Origin: Anaerolineales bacterium
GTDB taxonomy: Bacteria > Chloroflexota > Anaerolineae > Anaerolineales > Villigracilaceae
Direction: 5' to 3'
NCBI GenBank assembly: GCA_016932715.1
Contig: JAFGCG010000005.1
Location: 1 to 59,128 of the forward strand
Length of the DNA stretch: 59,128 bases
Positions 23,162 through 30,819 of the stretch are shown here, piece by piece. Each line of letters begins with the position of its first letter. Positions within the stretch are counted from its first letter, which is position 1. Under the pieces are notes generated by a model. The model was not told where the DNA came from, did no database searches, and worked only from the letters and a program-made list of their open reading frames with translations. Both the position numbers and the translations under genes were made by a program.

Positions 23162-23947
23162 TTAACCTTCCTGTAGATAGGTGATGCGCGGCAGGGTATT
23201 CATTTCTTCCAGATGCCGGTAACCATGTTTGTGATTTGCCAGCTGGCTCACCAGGCTCTCCGAATCGTCCAGGAGCCCAAAGGTAATGGCATTGGTCGGG
23301 CAGGCTTGGGCGCAGGCTGTGGTGAATTCACCGTCTTCCACTGCGCGGCCCTCCGACTTGGCTTTATCCTCCGCCTTGTGGATGCGCTGGATGCAGAAGG
23401 TGCATTTTTCCATGATACCCCGGCGGCGGACGGTCACATCCGGGTTGAACTGGTTGTGGAGAGGAAAGACTAGTTGTCCGTCGAAATCATTGGCATGGAA
23501 CGGCTCGATGGCGTAATCACGCCAGTTGAAGGTACGCACCTGGTAAGGGCAGTTGTTGGCACAGTAACGCGTACCGATGCAGCGGTTGTAGACCTGTAAA
23601 TTGAGCTCCTGCGCCTGGCTGTGGACCGAAGCAAACACCGGGCAGACCGGCTCGCAGGGAGCGCTCCCGCACTGCTGGCACAACATCGGCTGGTAGGGCG
23701 TCGTCCGAACTTCAGGATATTCACCCTCCCAGAAGCGCTCAATACGGATCCAGTGCAGGGTGCGCCCGTAGGCGGCATCCTCCTCCATCACGAAAGGAAT
23801 GTTGTTTTCCATCGCGCAGGCTGCTACACATGCCTGGCACCCAGTGCAAACATCCTGGTCGATGACCATGCCCCACTTGCCATCCGCCTCTTCCGCCAGC
23901 GCCCCTTTCGCGCCCACACGATTCAAATCAATATTCAAGTTACTCAT
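23162..23947 (-). CDS. actB2: Alternative complex III iron-sulfur subunit ActB2 (four-cluster ferredoxin)
   Basis: 261 residues. It holds the cysteine blocks CTGCQACVAAC (C34-C44), LCQQCGSAPCEPVC, CIGTRYCANNCP, KCTFC and CAQACP, the pattern that ligates one [3Fe-4S] and three [4Fe-4S] clusters in alternative complex III. No signal peptide: it should be exported with the Tat-carrying ActB1 partner. In many organisms ActB1 and ActB2 are one fused protein; here they are separate genes 11 nt apart. Confidence 0.92.
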   Translation of the reverse strand: MSNLNIDLNRVGAKGALAEEADGKWGMVIDQDVCTGCQACVAACAMENNIPFVMEEDAAYGRTLHWIRIERFWEGEYPEVRTTPYQPMLCQQCGSAPCEPVCPVFASVHSQAQELNLQVYNRCIGTRYCANNCPYQVRTFNWRDYAIEPFHANDFDGQLVFPLHNQFNPDVTVRRRGIMEKCTFCIQRIHKAEDKAKSEGRAVEDGEFTTACAQACPTNAITFGLLDDSESLVSQLANHKHGYRHLEEMNTLPRITYLQEG

Positions 23948-23958
23948 GTCTCACTCCT

Positions 23959-26172
23959 CTAATGTCCTTCCTCACCCATTCCTTCACCATACACGCCGAT
24001 ACGGCTTTCGAGACGTGAAAGCGGCTGCTTCCTGCCCGTCTTCTCCACTTTCACCTTCATCCCTGCAAACGTCAGGTCGCCTGCTTCATTGAAAAGAAGA
24101 CCAAAGATATCTGCCGGATTTGTCCCGCGCCCCTGCGCGTATCTGCCGTACGCCGTGTGACCCTGTCCGAACGGCATAGCGATCGTATCAGGACGAATGG
24201 CCGGATACAGATAAACGGGCGCTTCCACCTCCCCAGCCTCGCTGATGATCTTCACCACATCGTCATTGTCGATCCCGAGCTCATGCGCGGTTTCGGGATT
24301 CATTTCCACCCAGGTGTTCCACATCACGGTTGTCATGGGATCGGGCAGCTCCTGCAGCCAGGGTTTGTTCGCGCCGGCTTCAGCCAGCGTCGGGGCGACA
24401 AAGGGTACGAAGAAAAATTCACCTGCACCGGCAAACTGAGCCTGTGAAGCCATCAACTCGCGGCCCAGCGCGCTCGCGGCATCGACAGCCACCTCTTCAG
24501 CGGAGTTTTTCCACCAGCCGCCATGCTGCTGGAAGTAGGCGCTGAACGAGTTGATCTCAGGCGCATTGAACGAGCCGTCCGCCTGACCGACGAGGTTCGC
24601 CAGTTTGCTTTGGATGTAGGCAACTTCGTCATTGAACGGCAGCGCCCGGGCAGGCTCCCCGCCAGTCAGCTGCGCGGCAGCGATGAATACATCGGCTGTA
24701 GCGCGTGTATCCTGGAACGGTGAAACGACCGGCTGCAAACCCGAAAGCACGGATTGCATTGCACCGGTCGCGATCCGCTGGTAGCCCCAAGCCTCCAGCC
24801 CGTGGTGGTCGGGGAAGACGTAATCAGATGCGACCGCGGTCTCGTCCGGGAAGGTGGCAAACGAAATGACCGTTCCCACGTTTGCCAGCGCTTCTGCAAA
24901 CCCAAGTGACTTGGGCAATTCGAAGATCGGGTTGACACCATGGATGAACAAGGTTTTGATCTCACCGCTCTTCATCCTGTCGATGAAATCAGCCATTTCC
25001 TGCGCGCTGGCAGGCCGATGATACCCGTCAGGGTCCTGATTCGGAGAAAGCGGGGAGAGGAACACGCCGCCAGGTTTCCCAAAGTTATCGACGAGCGCGT
25101 TGAGACTCAGGACTGCTTCTGCAGTGGCAAGTCCGTTGCTCATGCCCAGGGAGGGTCCGCCCGGGATGGCTATCGGTGCGAACGCGCTGATAACCAATTG
25201 CGCGATTTGCGCGAGCGCTTCCAGTTTTACACCGGAGGCAGAGGTCACAGCTTCAAGATCGACGCTGGCAAACGCCCGAGGGAGCGGCTCGCCTTTGGCT
25301 TCCGCCACGAGCCTGCCGATCGCCGCGGCGACCATCCCCTCGGTCCCCGGAACGATCGGAAACCAGTCATCCGCCTTGGAGCCGGTCTGGGACATGCGCG
25401 GCTCGAACTGGATAAAGTGACCGCGTCGCTGCGGGTTGCCGCGGCGCATTTTTCCAAACGCAAAGTTATAAGCAACCGGGGAGAGCCAGGTCTCGAGGAA
25501 ATTCGCACCAAACGAGAGGACAAGATCGGAATTGGCAATATCGAAGTAAGGCAAGCCTGCCCGACCGAACAGGTTTTCAGTCGCCTGGCTCAACGTGGCG
25601 CGGGTCTCGAACATGCTTCCCGCACTGAACCGGATCGGGGCTGAGGCGCCAGCAGCATTCGCCAGATCGGAGACCAGGTCAAAGAGATGATCGGAAGCCG
25701 TCCCCATCAGGAAAGCAACGCCGGCTGTTTCTTCGAGCGCATCGGCAACCACTCGGATGGCAGCCTCCCAATCCAGATTGGGCTGTGCATCCTGAAAATT
25801 GGCATCATACAGCGCCTCGCCGCGTGCGTGCTGAAGGGGACCACGAACACGATTTGGATTATATAAACCCTGCAATGTCACCTGACCGCGTGGGCAGGTC
25901 TTGCCGCGGTTAACAGGGTGATTCGGGTTGCCCTCCACTTTGAGGGCGCGCCCCTGCATCGTACGGACGATGAGTCCGCAGCCAGCCGCGCATTCGCGGC
26001 AGGTGGTGGCGTAATAAGTACTTAAACCATTGTAGGTATATTCGGGCATGCGCGCATACGGCTCGCGCTGCACGTAACGCGAGGCGGGACCGCAGCCCGT
26101 CAGCACGGCAGTCGTGGCTGCACCCACACTGGCAAGTCTGAGAAAATCACGCCGGGAGATTTTTTCACTCAT
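23959..26172 (-). CDS. actB1: Alternative complex III molybdopterin-oxidoreductase-like subunit ActB1
   Basis: 737 residues. A twin-arginine signal SRRDFLRLA (6-14) is followed by a hydrophobic stretch ending in LTGC (C27 as possible lipidation site). The rest is a molybdopterin-oxidoreductase fold (IEFEPRMSQTGSKADDWF, LFIHGVNPIFELP and the C-terminal domain VEMNPETAHELGIDNDDVVKIIS). A complete C58-x2-C61-x3-C65-x27-C93 set, which binds a [4Fe-4S] cluster in related enzymes, is seen. Described ActB1 proteins bind no molybdenum cofactor; if a cluster is bound here that would need testing. It is preceded by actA on the operon. Confidence 0.9.
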   Translation of the reverse strand: MSEKISRRDFLRLASVGAATTAVLTGCGPASRYVQREPYARMPEYTYNGLSTYYATTCRECAAGCGLIVRTMQGRALKVEGNPNHPVNRGKTCPRGQVTLQGLYNPNRVRGPLQHARGEALYDANFQDAQPNLDWEAAIRVVADALEETAGVAFLMGTASDHLFDLVSDLANAAGASAPIRFSAGSMFETRATLSQATENLFGRAGLPYFDIANSDLVLSFGANFLETWLSPVAYNFAFGKMRRGNPQRRGHFIQFEPRMSQTGSKADDWFPIVPGTEGMVAAAIGRLVAEAKGEPLPRAFASVDLEAVTSASGVKLEALAQIAQLVISAFAPIAIPGGPSLGMSNGLATAEAVLSLNALVDNFGKPGGVFLSPLSPNQDPDGYHRPASAQEMADFIDRMKSGEIKTLFIHGVNPIFELPKSLGFAEALANVGTVISFATFPDETAVASDYVFPDHHGLEAWGYQRIATGAMQSVLSGLQPVVSPFQDTRATADVFIAAAQLTGGEPARALPFNDEVAYIQSKLANLVGQADGSFNAPEINSFSAYFQQHGGWWKNSAEEVAVDAASALGRELMASQAQFAGAGEFFFVPFVAPTLAEAGANKPWLQELPDPMTTVMWNTWVEMNPETAHELGIDNDDVVKIISEAGEVEAPVYLYPAIRPDTIAMPFGQGHTAYGRYAQGRGTNPADIFGLLFNEAGDLTFAGMKVKVEKTGRKQPLSRLESRIGVYGEGMGEEGH

Positions 26173-26198
26173 AGTCAGTCTTTTCCTTTTTTACCCGG

Positions 26199-26753
26199 TT
26201 AATAATGACAAGTGCCGCAGTCCGTGAGCTTGATCAGTTTTTCCTGATCGTCTCCAGCCCTCTCGCGGTGACAGTTCAAACACCACCCCATGTTCATGAC
26301 CTGTGGGTTCTCGGCGATTTCAACCACTGACATGTCACCATGACATTCCTCGCAATTCAACCCCGCCGCGACATGCGGTCGGTGTGTGAAATGAACAAAA
26401 TCCGGGACCTGCGATACCGGAACCCACTCGATGGGCTTGTTGTTCTTAACATAGTTCACCAATACTGCCAGCTTGGGACTCGTATTCGTAATTTGCATTT
26501 GCTGGTGACAGCCCCAGCACTTCGTCTGAGTTGGCAGCCCGGGCGAAGGTCCGCGTAACGCACCGGGATGACAATACAAGCATTGGATTCCAAAGCCGAT
26601 GTGTCTCTGATGTGTGAACTGAATGGGTTGTTCGGGCGATTGCTGTGTATAAAATATCCCGAACGCAACAAGACTGAGAAAAGATAACGCCGCAATGAGC
26701 ACCGCTATCCGCCCCATTGGCTGTTTAAGCCATTCCAAAAAATTCCTGATCAT
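26199..26753 (-). CDS. actA: Alternative complex III pentahaem cytochrome c subunit ActA
   Basis: 184 residues. One N-terminal anchor helix (about 15-36) and five haem motifs: CLYCH (58-62), CWGCH (79-83), CEECH (134-138), CLNCH (158-162) and CGTCH (179-183). Pairs of His such as FTHQRH and FTHRPH are candidate axial ligands. It is the first gene of the operon; AGGAG lies 6 nt before the ATG. The last haem motif ends one residue from the C-terminus. Confidence 0.92.
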   Translation of the reverse strand: MIRNFLEWLKQPMGRIAVLIAALSFLSLVAFGIFYTQQSPEQPIQFTHQRHIGFGIQCLYCHPGALRGPSPGLPTQTKCWGCHQQMQITNTSPKLAVLVNYVKNNKPIEWVPVSQVPDFVHFTHRPHVAAGLNCEECHGDMSVVEIAENPQVMNMGWCLNCHRERAGDDQEKLIKLTDCGTCHY

Positions 26754-27333
26754 GCATGCTCCTGTAACATGATTTGCTCCTGCTGTTGCCTCATACTAAA
26801 CAAAGTAAATCTTTTTGGTAAACATTTGGCATTTGCAAAAATAACCCGTAAAATTCCTTCTATGATCAATTGAATCTGCAATGGGAACGAATTAATGCCC
26901 GACCGCTTCTCTCGCTCATCTCTAATCTCTCTGCACTCAATAAAGCTAAAATCAGATTTTTGGTTTAGACATTTGTGCGGCGCCAGGTAACACAAGACTC
27001 GTCCCGATCAGCTTCAAATGACGGGACGAGTGATGACTCCAACAGATATTGAACCTGGGGCATGAACTCATTCTCTCCTCGTGAGTTGTTGTGCCTTGGC
27101 GGCGACGCGGGCATTATACTTCAAAAATACATGTAAGTACATATTGTCACAAGGTCCTCCTAGGGTCTTCTCAAAGTCCTAACAGCTAAGATTTTTATCC
27201 GCCAATCTCCGCGAATTTACACAAATTTTTAAAGAATTCGCGCAGATTAGCGAGGATTGGCGGACTCGTTTTCGACTTTGAGAAAGCCATGAAGGTCCTC
27301 CGTGAAGTGTGCGTGATATACTTAAAAAGACTT
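26754..27333. other. Intergenic region upstream of the act operon, with a hairpin
   Basis: 580 nt between divergent actA and a small membrane protein gene. A perfect 10-bp stem ACTCGTCCCG (26997-27006) with CGGGACGAGT (27022-27031) and a 15-nt loop lies about 250 nt before actA; no T-run follows on either strand. A palindromic repeat occupies 27198-27264. The rest is AT-rich. No full promoter could be named, though the act promoter must lie here. Confidence 0.4.
27198..27264. repeat. Palindromic intergenic repeat, 'cgcgaatt' family
   Basis: TCCGCCAATC (27198-27207) pairs with GATTGGCGGA (27255-27264), and inner 'cgcgaattt' with 'aattcgcgc'. The same cgcgaatt words and AT-rich centre occur at 29081-29148 and 56677-56742. 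Confidence 0.6.
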
Positions 27334-27636
27334 ATGAAAAAAATTATCCACACTGCCGCTCCGCGGCGTGCTTCACTTGTGCGCCCCGCCCTCATCCTGG
27401 GAGTTGGTCTGCTCCTTGCACTGCTCAGCGCAGCATTAACCTATTCTGTCCCACCCGCGCTGCACGGAAATTTGGCTGGAGCCGCTTTTTTTCTTCAACC
27501 CACAAAAACTCCCCAACCACAAGATCTTTCTGAGATCGGCTCCACCGATGGCATCGTCGTCATGGGCTTTGTCATTGCGCTGATCATCATCATTCCCATC
27601 CTGCTGCGCAGGAAATCCTGGCTGGAGCCGCGCTAG
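27334..27636 (+). CDS. Small protein with two membrane helices
   Basis: 100 residues, unknown function. A positively charged start (MKKIIHTAAPRRASLVRP) is followed by a helix (about 19-38), an outer loop of about 35 residues (TYSVPPALHG...QPTKTPQPQD), and a second helix (about 75-93) ending with charged RRKSWLEPR. The ATG at 27334 is preferred to an upstream one at 27289 because it gives a typical signal-anchor start; no Shine-Dalgarno sequence is evident. It converges with the M48 protease gene, 7 nt away. Confidence 0.55.
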   Translation: MKKIIHTAAPRRASLVRPALILGVGLLLALLSAALTYSVPPALHGNLAGAAFFLQPTKTPQPQDLSEIGSTDGIVVMGFVIALIIIIPILLRRKSWLEPR

Positions 27637-27643
27637 TCAACCT

Positions 27644-28774
27644 TTAAACCCCCTTCCAGGTATTTGCTTTTGCGATCCGTTCGCCGAGCGGGGGGTGCGA
27701 ATGGAACAGGAAGACGACCCACTTTTCAGGGTCCACCTCCCCAAGATTCTGATTCGCCAGACGGGTAAACGCGGAGGCAAACGCCTCCCGCTTGCCCGTC
27801 ACCTGCAGCGCGTAATCGTCAGCCAGCCCCTCCCTCCAGCGGGAGACCGCGTTTTCGATCGGCATGGTGAGGAGTCCATAAGCGCCGAGGATGAGTCCCA
27901 GTGCGGGGAACGCGGCGACATCGGCGGGACCGGTGAATCCGAAGTAGCCAATCGCCCAGTTCAATGCCAGCGAGGCAAGATACAGGCCGAGGGTCGTCGA
28001 GAGCGTGCCGAACGCGATCAGAAATGGAATATCGCGATGGACATGATGCCCCAGTTCGTGCGCCAGCACAGTTTCGATCTCATCGGGCGAAAATTCATCG
28101 ATGAGCGTATCGCCCAGCACAATGCGACGCGTATTGCCGATGCCGGTCAACGCCGCGTTGGCTGCGCTGGTCCTCTTCGACATATCGAACTTGAACACAC
28201 CTTTTACTTTCGTGTTCGCGCGCCTGGCAAGCTCGAGCAGACGATCGGCAAGTTCCCTGTGTTCATCGCCCAGCGGGACGTATTTATTGAACAGCGGCAT
28301 GATCAGAACCGGCGCCAGGTTGGAAAGCAAAACGCTGAAGAGCAGCATGCCGCCTGCCGCCCACAGCCACCAGAGGTCGCCGGTGAGGCGCAGGGCAAGA
28401 TAAAGCAATTCGAGCAGGAGCAAGCCCAGGGGCGCGCCGAGCGCCAGTCCTTTCAATTGATCGCTGATCCAGTCCCTGAACGTCTGATTGGATTGATCGA
28501 AGCGGTGCGGGAGGACAAATCCGCCGTAATAGCCAAGCGGCAGATCGACAACCAAATAGATGCCGCCGAAGATGGCGACAAAGAGAGGGACCAGCAACCA
28601 TGGATTGCCGGTGAATGTGCTCAGCCAGTCGCGCAGCGCGACGGCCCAACCAAAGGATAACCACGCAACTGCATAGAGCGCGCTGAAGAGGATATCCACC
28701 AGCCACAAGCGGCGGCGGAGGCGCGCATATTGTTTTGCCTGCTTTTGTCGTTCGGGATCAAGAATAACATTCAT
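27644..28774 (-). CDS. M48 family membrane metalloprotease
   Basis: 376 residues. Several membrane helices surround a zinc protease core with HELGHH (in ETVLAHELGHHVH, near 240) and the downstream Glu ligand region SRWREGLADDYALQ. AALTGIGNTRRIVLGDTLI is typical of the CAAX prenyl protease 1/HtpX branch, and the order of helices resembles STE24-like rather than short HtpX proteins (about 290 residues). Probable role: turnover of membrane proteins. No adjacent partner. Start ATG at 28774; no strong ribosome binding site seen. Confidence 0.85.
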   Translation of the reverse strand: MNVILDPERQKQAKQYARLRRRLWLVDILFSALYAVAWLSFGWAVALRDWLSTFTGNPWLLVPLFVAIFGGIYLVVDLPLGYYGGFVLPHRFDQSNQTFRDWISDQLKGLALGAPLGLLLLELLYLALRLTGDLWWLWAAGGMLLFSVLLSNLAPVLIMPLFNKYVPLGDEHRELADRLLELARRANTKVKGVFKFDMSKRTSAANAALTGIGNTRRIVLGDTLIDEFSPDEIETVLAHELGHHVHRDIPFLIAFGTLSTTLGLYLASLALNWAIGYFGFTGPADVAAFPALGLILGAYGLLTMPIENAVSRWREGLADDYALQVTGKREAFASAFTRLANQNLGEVDPEKWVVFLFHSHPPLGERIAKANTWKGV

Positions 28775-28804
28775 GTAAAAATTATAGCATGGTCATCTTA
28801 AACA

Positions 28805-28947
28805 CTGAAGTTACGCAGTGCTGTTGTTTCTTCACCGCGAAGACGCGAAGGACGCAAAGAGCGTCTTTTTCTTCGCGCAGGAAGAAGAGCCTTCGCGATC
28901 TTCGTGCCTTCGCGGTTAAATTTTTCCCGCTTACTGCGTAACGTGAG
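28805..28947. mobile_element. MITE copy 1 with 7-bp target duplication
   Basis: 143 bp. The ends CTGAAGTTACGCAG and CTGCGTAACGTGAG are imperfect 14-bp inverted repeats, and TTAAACA is present directly outside both (28798-28804 and 28948-28954). The interior is nearly identical to 52770-52911. Internally it can fold back: ccgcgaag...cttcgcgg and gaccgtctttt/aagaagagc type arms. No reading frame. Confidence 0.85.
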
Positions 28948-28954
28948 TTAAACA

Positions 28955-29354
28955 TTTTCGGCTCTCCCGTTTCTGGCGGGAAAAGACCCAAACACGAAGT
29001 GCACCAAGGAGCAAAGCGGCATAATTTTACAAGGCTCTTTCCTTCGAGACCTTAGAGAGTGTATGCAAAATCCTTTTCGTTGCCGCGAAGAACGCGAATT
29101 GTCGCGAATTGGTTAAAAAATCCGCGTGAATTCGCGCACTTCGCGGCAGCGGTTTATTCTCTACCCGGTGGCAACAAGCAGCAACTTCGCTGGATTTGAA
29201 TTTGCATACAGAACCCAGTGTTTGAAAAGATTTATCCCGTTAAAAACGGTAGAACCACATTTTTCCCCAGGGAGTGTGCTTCGCGGTGAAGCTCTCGGCC
29301 ACCTATCCAAATCTTCACGCCCAGTTCTATGTTGCGAAACCCTCTCCAGAGGGG
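28955..29354. other. Intergenic region upstream of the TetR promoter
   Basis: About 400 nt without a supported gene. It holds a palindromic repeat at 29081-29148 and a 6-bp hairpin CCCTCT (29340-29345) with AGAGGG (29348-29353) that touches the -35 box of the tetR promoter. Nothing else was seen. Confidence 0.4.
29081..29148. repeat. Palindromic intergenic repeat, 'cgcgaatt' family
   Basis: TGCCGCGAAG (29081-29090) is the exact inverted repeat of CTTCGCGGCA (29139-29148), with inner cgcgaatt/aattcgcg arms and an AT-rich middle. Compare 27198-27264 and 56677-56742. Confidence 0.65.
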
Positions 29355-29384
29355 TTGACAAGCGACCGCTGGTCGCTCTATAAT
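29355..29384 (+). promoter_or_regulatory. Consensus sigma-70 promoter of the tetR gene
   Basis: TTGACA (29355-29360), an 18-bp spacer and TATAAT (29379-29384): both hexamers are perfect consensus. The predicted start near 29391 leaves about 32 nt of leader with aaggag at 29413-29418. The spacer is filled by operator 1. Confidence 0.85.
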
Positions 29385-29409
29385 GGGTTAGAAGCGACCA
29401 GTGGTCGCT
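29361..29409 (+). promoter_or_regulatory. Tandem palindromic operators for the TetR regulator
   Basis: Two 17-bp perfect palindromes of the form AGCGACC-N3-GGTCGCT: operator 1 at 29361-29377 (centre GCT) between -35 and -10, operator 2 at 29393-29409 (centre AGT) just past the transcription start. Their centres are 32 bp apart, about three DNA turns, so two dimers would sit on the same face. Binding would block RNA polymerase: negative autoregulation of tetR. Confidence 0.85.
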
Positions 29410-29422
29410 CTTAAGGAGCATT

Positions 29423-30049
29423 ATGCCAAGAGGTGTCCCCCTCACAGATGAAGAACAGGCCCGGCGTCGAAAGGAGATCTTTCACGCCTCCGTCCATCTT
29501 TTCCTCAGGAAAGGTTTCAACGAAACCTCCATGCGTGAGATCGCGAAAGCAGCCCGGATCGGCAAGACCACACTTTATGATTACTTCTCCTCCAAGGATG
29601 ATATTTTGCTCTCATTCGTCGAGGATGAACTGCAAAGACTGACGGAACAGGCGCAGGAAATCGTGAGTCAAAACATTGGAGGCCTGGAGAAACTGCGCCA
29701 GATGATGTTTGCATACATGGAATACCTGGCGACGAACGAGGACTTCTACATGAAACTAAGTTCCCAGGTCCAGCGCCTGGCGCAGGAAAGCCTCGAACGC
29801 ATCCAGCGCAAACGACATGCCCTGCAGGATGTATTGCGCGGCATTATCGATGAAGGCATCCAGGAAGGCTGCTTCCGTCCCATCGACTCCCTGCTGGCGA
29901 CGCGCGTGATCTTCACGGCGCTCACACCGGCGATCTATACCACGCGGCCAACCGGCTCGCGCCAGCAGATGATGGAAGAGGCATTTACATTGATGCTGAA
30001 AGGCATCGAGGCTTCGCCGCGGCGCCCGTCCGCAAGTCCCGCGTCCTGA
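29423..30049 (+). CDS. TetR/AcrR family repressor
   Basis: 208 residues. An N-terminal helix-turn-helix (about 15-60: IFHASVHLFLRKGFNETSMREIAKAARIGKTTLYDYFSSKDDILLSF) is followed by a helical ligand-binding and dimer domain (about 65-200). The ATG follows aaggag by 4 nt. The gene is preceded by two perfect palindromes placed to repress it, and a third near-copy stands before the next gene (30069-30085). The ligand is unknown; the locus suggests a lipophilic drug or other small toxic compound. Confidence 0.92.
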   Translation: MPRGVPLTDEEQARRRKEIFHASVHLFLRKGFNETSMREIAKAARIGKTTLYDYFSSKDDILLSFVEDELQRLTEQAQEIVSQNIGGLEKLRQMMFAYMEYLATNEDFYMKLSSQVQRLAQESLERIQRKRHALQDVLRGIIDEGIQEGCFRPIDSLLATRVIFTALTPAIYTTRPTGSRQQMMEEAFTLMLKGIEASPRRPSASPAS

Positions 30050-30068
30050 TTCTTTTTTTCGCAGATTA

Positions 30069-30085
30069 AGCGACCAGCGTTCGCT
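30069..30085 (+). promoter_or_regulatory. Third operator-like site before the methyltransferase gene
   Basis: AGCGACC-AGC-GTTCGCT differs from the tetR operators by one base in the right arm. It lies 4 nt before the ribosome binding site GGAGG (30090-30094) of the next gene. It could act as a repressor site or a road-block that tunes the downstream genes. No separate strong promoter is visible in the 51-nt gap. Confidence 0.65.
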
Positions 30086-30099
30086 TATTGGAGGCGAAC

Positions 30100-30807
30100 A
30101 TGCCAAGCAAACAAATAACACCTGAAATGAAGCGCAGGATCCTCAGCTGGATACGCGGCGTCTTCCTTGGGATGGTCGGTTGTGCAGCCTTGCTCGTCAT
30201 CTCCTCGGGGAAATGGGATTGGTTCTGGGGCTGGGTGTATGCTACCCTCCTGACCCTTGCAATGGTAACTCACCTGGTTGTCCTTCTGCCCATCAACCCG
30301 GCCTTGCTCGTGGACCGCGCCGGGGGCATGCGCCAGCCTGGCGCCAAACGCTGGGATATCTGGCTGACGACCATCGCGGGTCTTGCTTTTTTCAGCATCA
30401 TGATCGTAGCGGGCCTCGATGAACGCTGGGGCTGGACGGGGACGATTTCGACGAGCTGGCATATCGCAGGCATTCTGCTCTTCGTCATTTGGTGGATCTT
30501 CTTCCTTTGGGCGATGGCATCCAATCCGTTCTTCTCGGAAAGCGTGCGGATCCAGGAAAACCACCAGGTCGCGCAACGCGGACCTTATCGCTTCGTCCGC
30601 CATCCCGGATATTTTGGCAATCTGATCGGCTGTATCGGTCAGCCGTTGCTGCTTGGTTCGTGGTGGGCATTTATCCCTGCTGTTCTGACAATCCTTGCAT
30701 TTGTGATCCGTACTGCATTGGAAGATAGAACGCTTCAGAAAGAACTCGATGGATATTCCGATTATGCACAGCAGGTTCGCTATCGTTTGATCCCCGGAAT
30801 TTGGTAA
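30100..30807 (+). CDS. Membrane methyltransferase, ICMT/PEMT-like
   Basis: 235 residues with six or so membrane helices. The C-terminal GPYRFVRHPGYFGNL and LEDRTLQKELDGYSDYAQQV match the S-adenosylmethionine-binding end of isoprenylcysteine carboxyl methyltransferase-like enzymes. The ATG at 30100 follows GGAGG by 5 nt; a TTG at 30088 in frame would be overlapped by the operator and was rejected. It is 50 nt after tetR and 12 nt before the large phosphotransferase-like gene, so it is in the same operon. Substrate unknown. Confidence 0.82.
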   Translation: MPSKQITPEMKRRILSWIRGVFLGMVGCAALLVISSGKWDWFWGWVYATLLTLAMVTHLVVLLPINPALLVDRAGGMRQPGAKRWDIWLTTIAGLAFFSIMIVAGLDERWGWTGTISTSWHIAGILLFVIWWIFFLWAMASNPFFSESVRIQENHQVAQRGPYRFVRHPGYFGNLIGCIGQPLLLGSWWAFIPAVLTILAFVIRTALEDRTLQKELDGYSDYAQQVRYRLIPGIW

Positions 30808-30819
30808 TCAGGAGCAAAA

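Noticed and set aside
26750..26995. 81-residue open frame upstream of actA on the minus strand
   Set aside because: Composition is not protein-like, it overlaps the actA start region, and AGGAG with the actA ATG explains the sequence better.
26997..27031. Riboswitch or attenuator upstream of actA
   Set aside because: Only a simple 10-bp stem, no known riboswitch core and no alternative terminator structure seen.
29423..30049. Possible phage or plasmid maintenance function for the TetR locus
   Set aside because: No integrase, toxin, replication or partition gene in the neighbourhood; the content fits a drug-response locus better.
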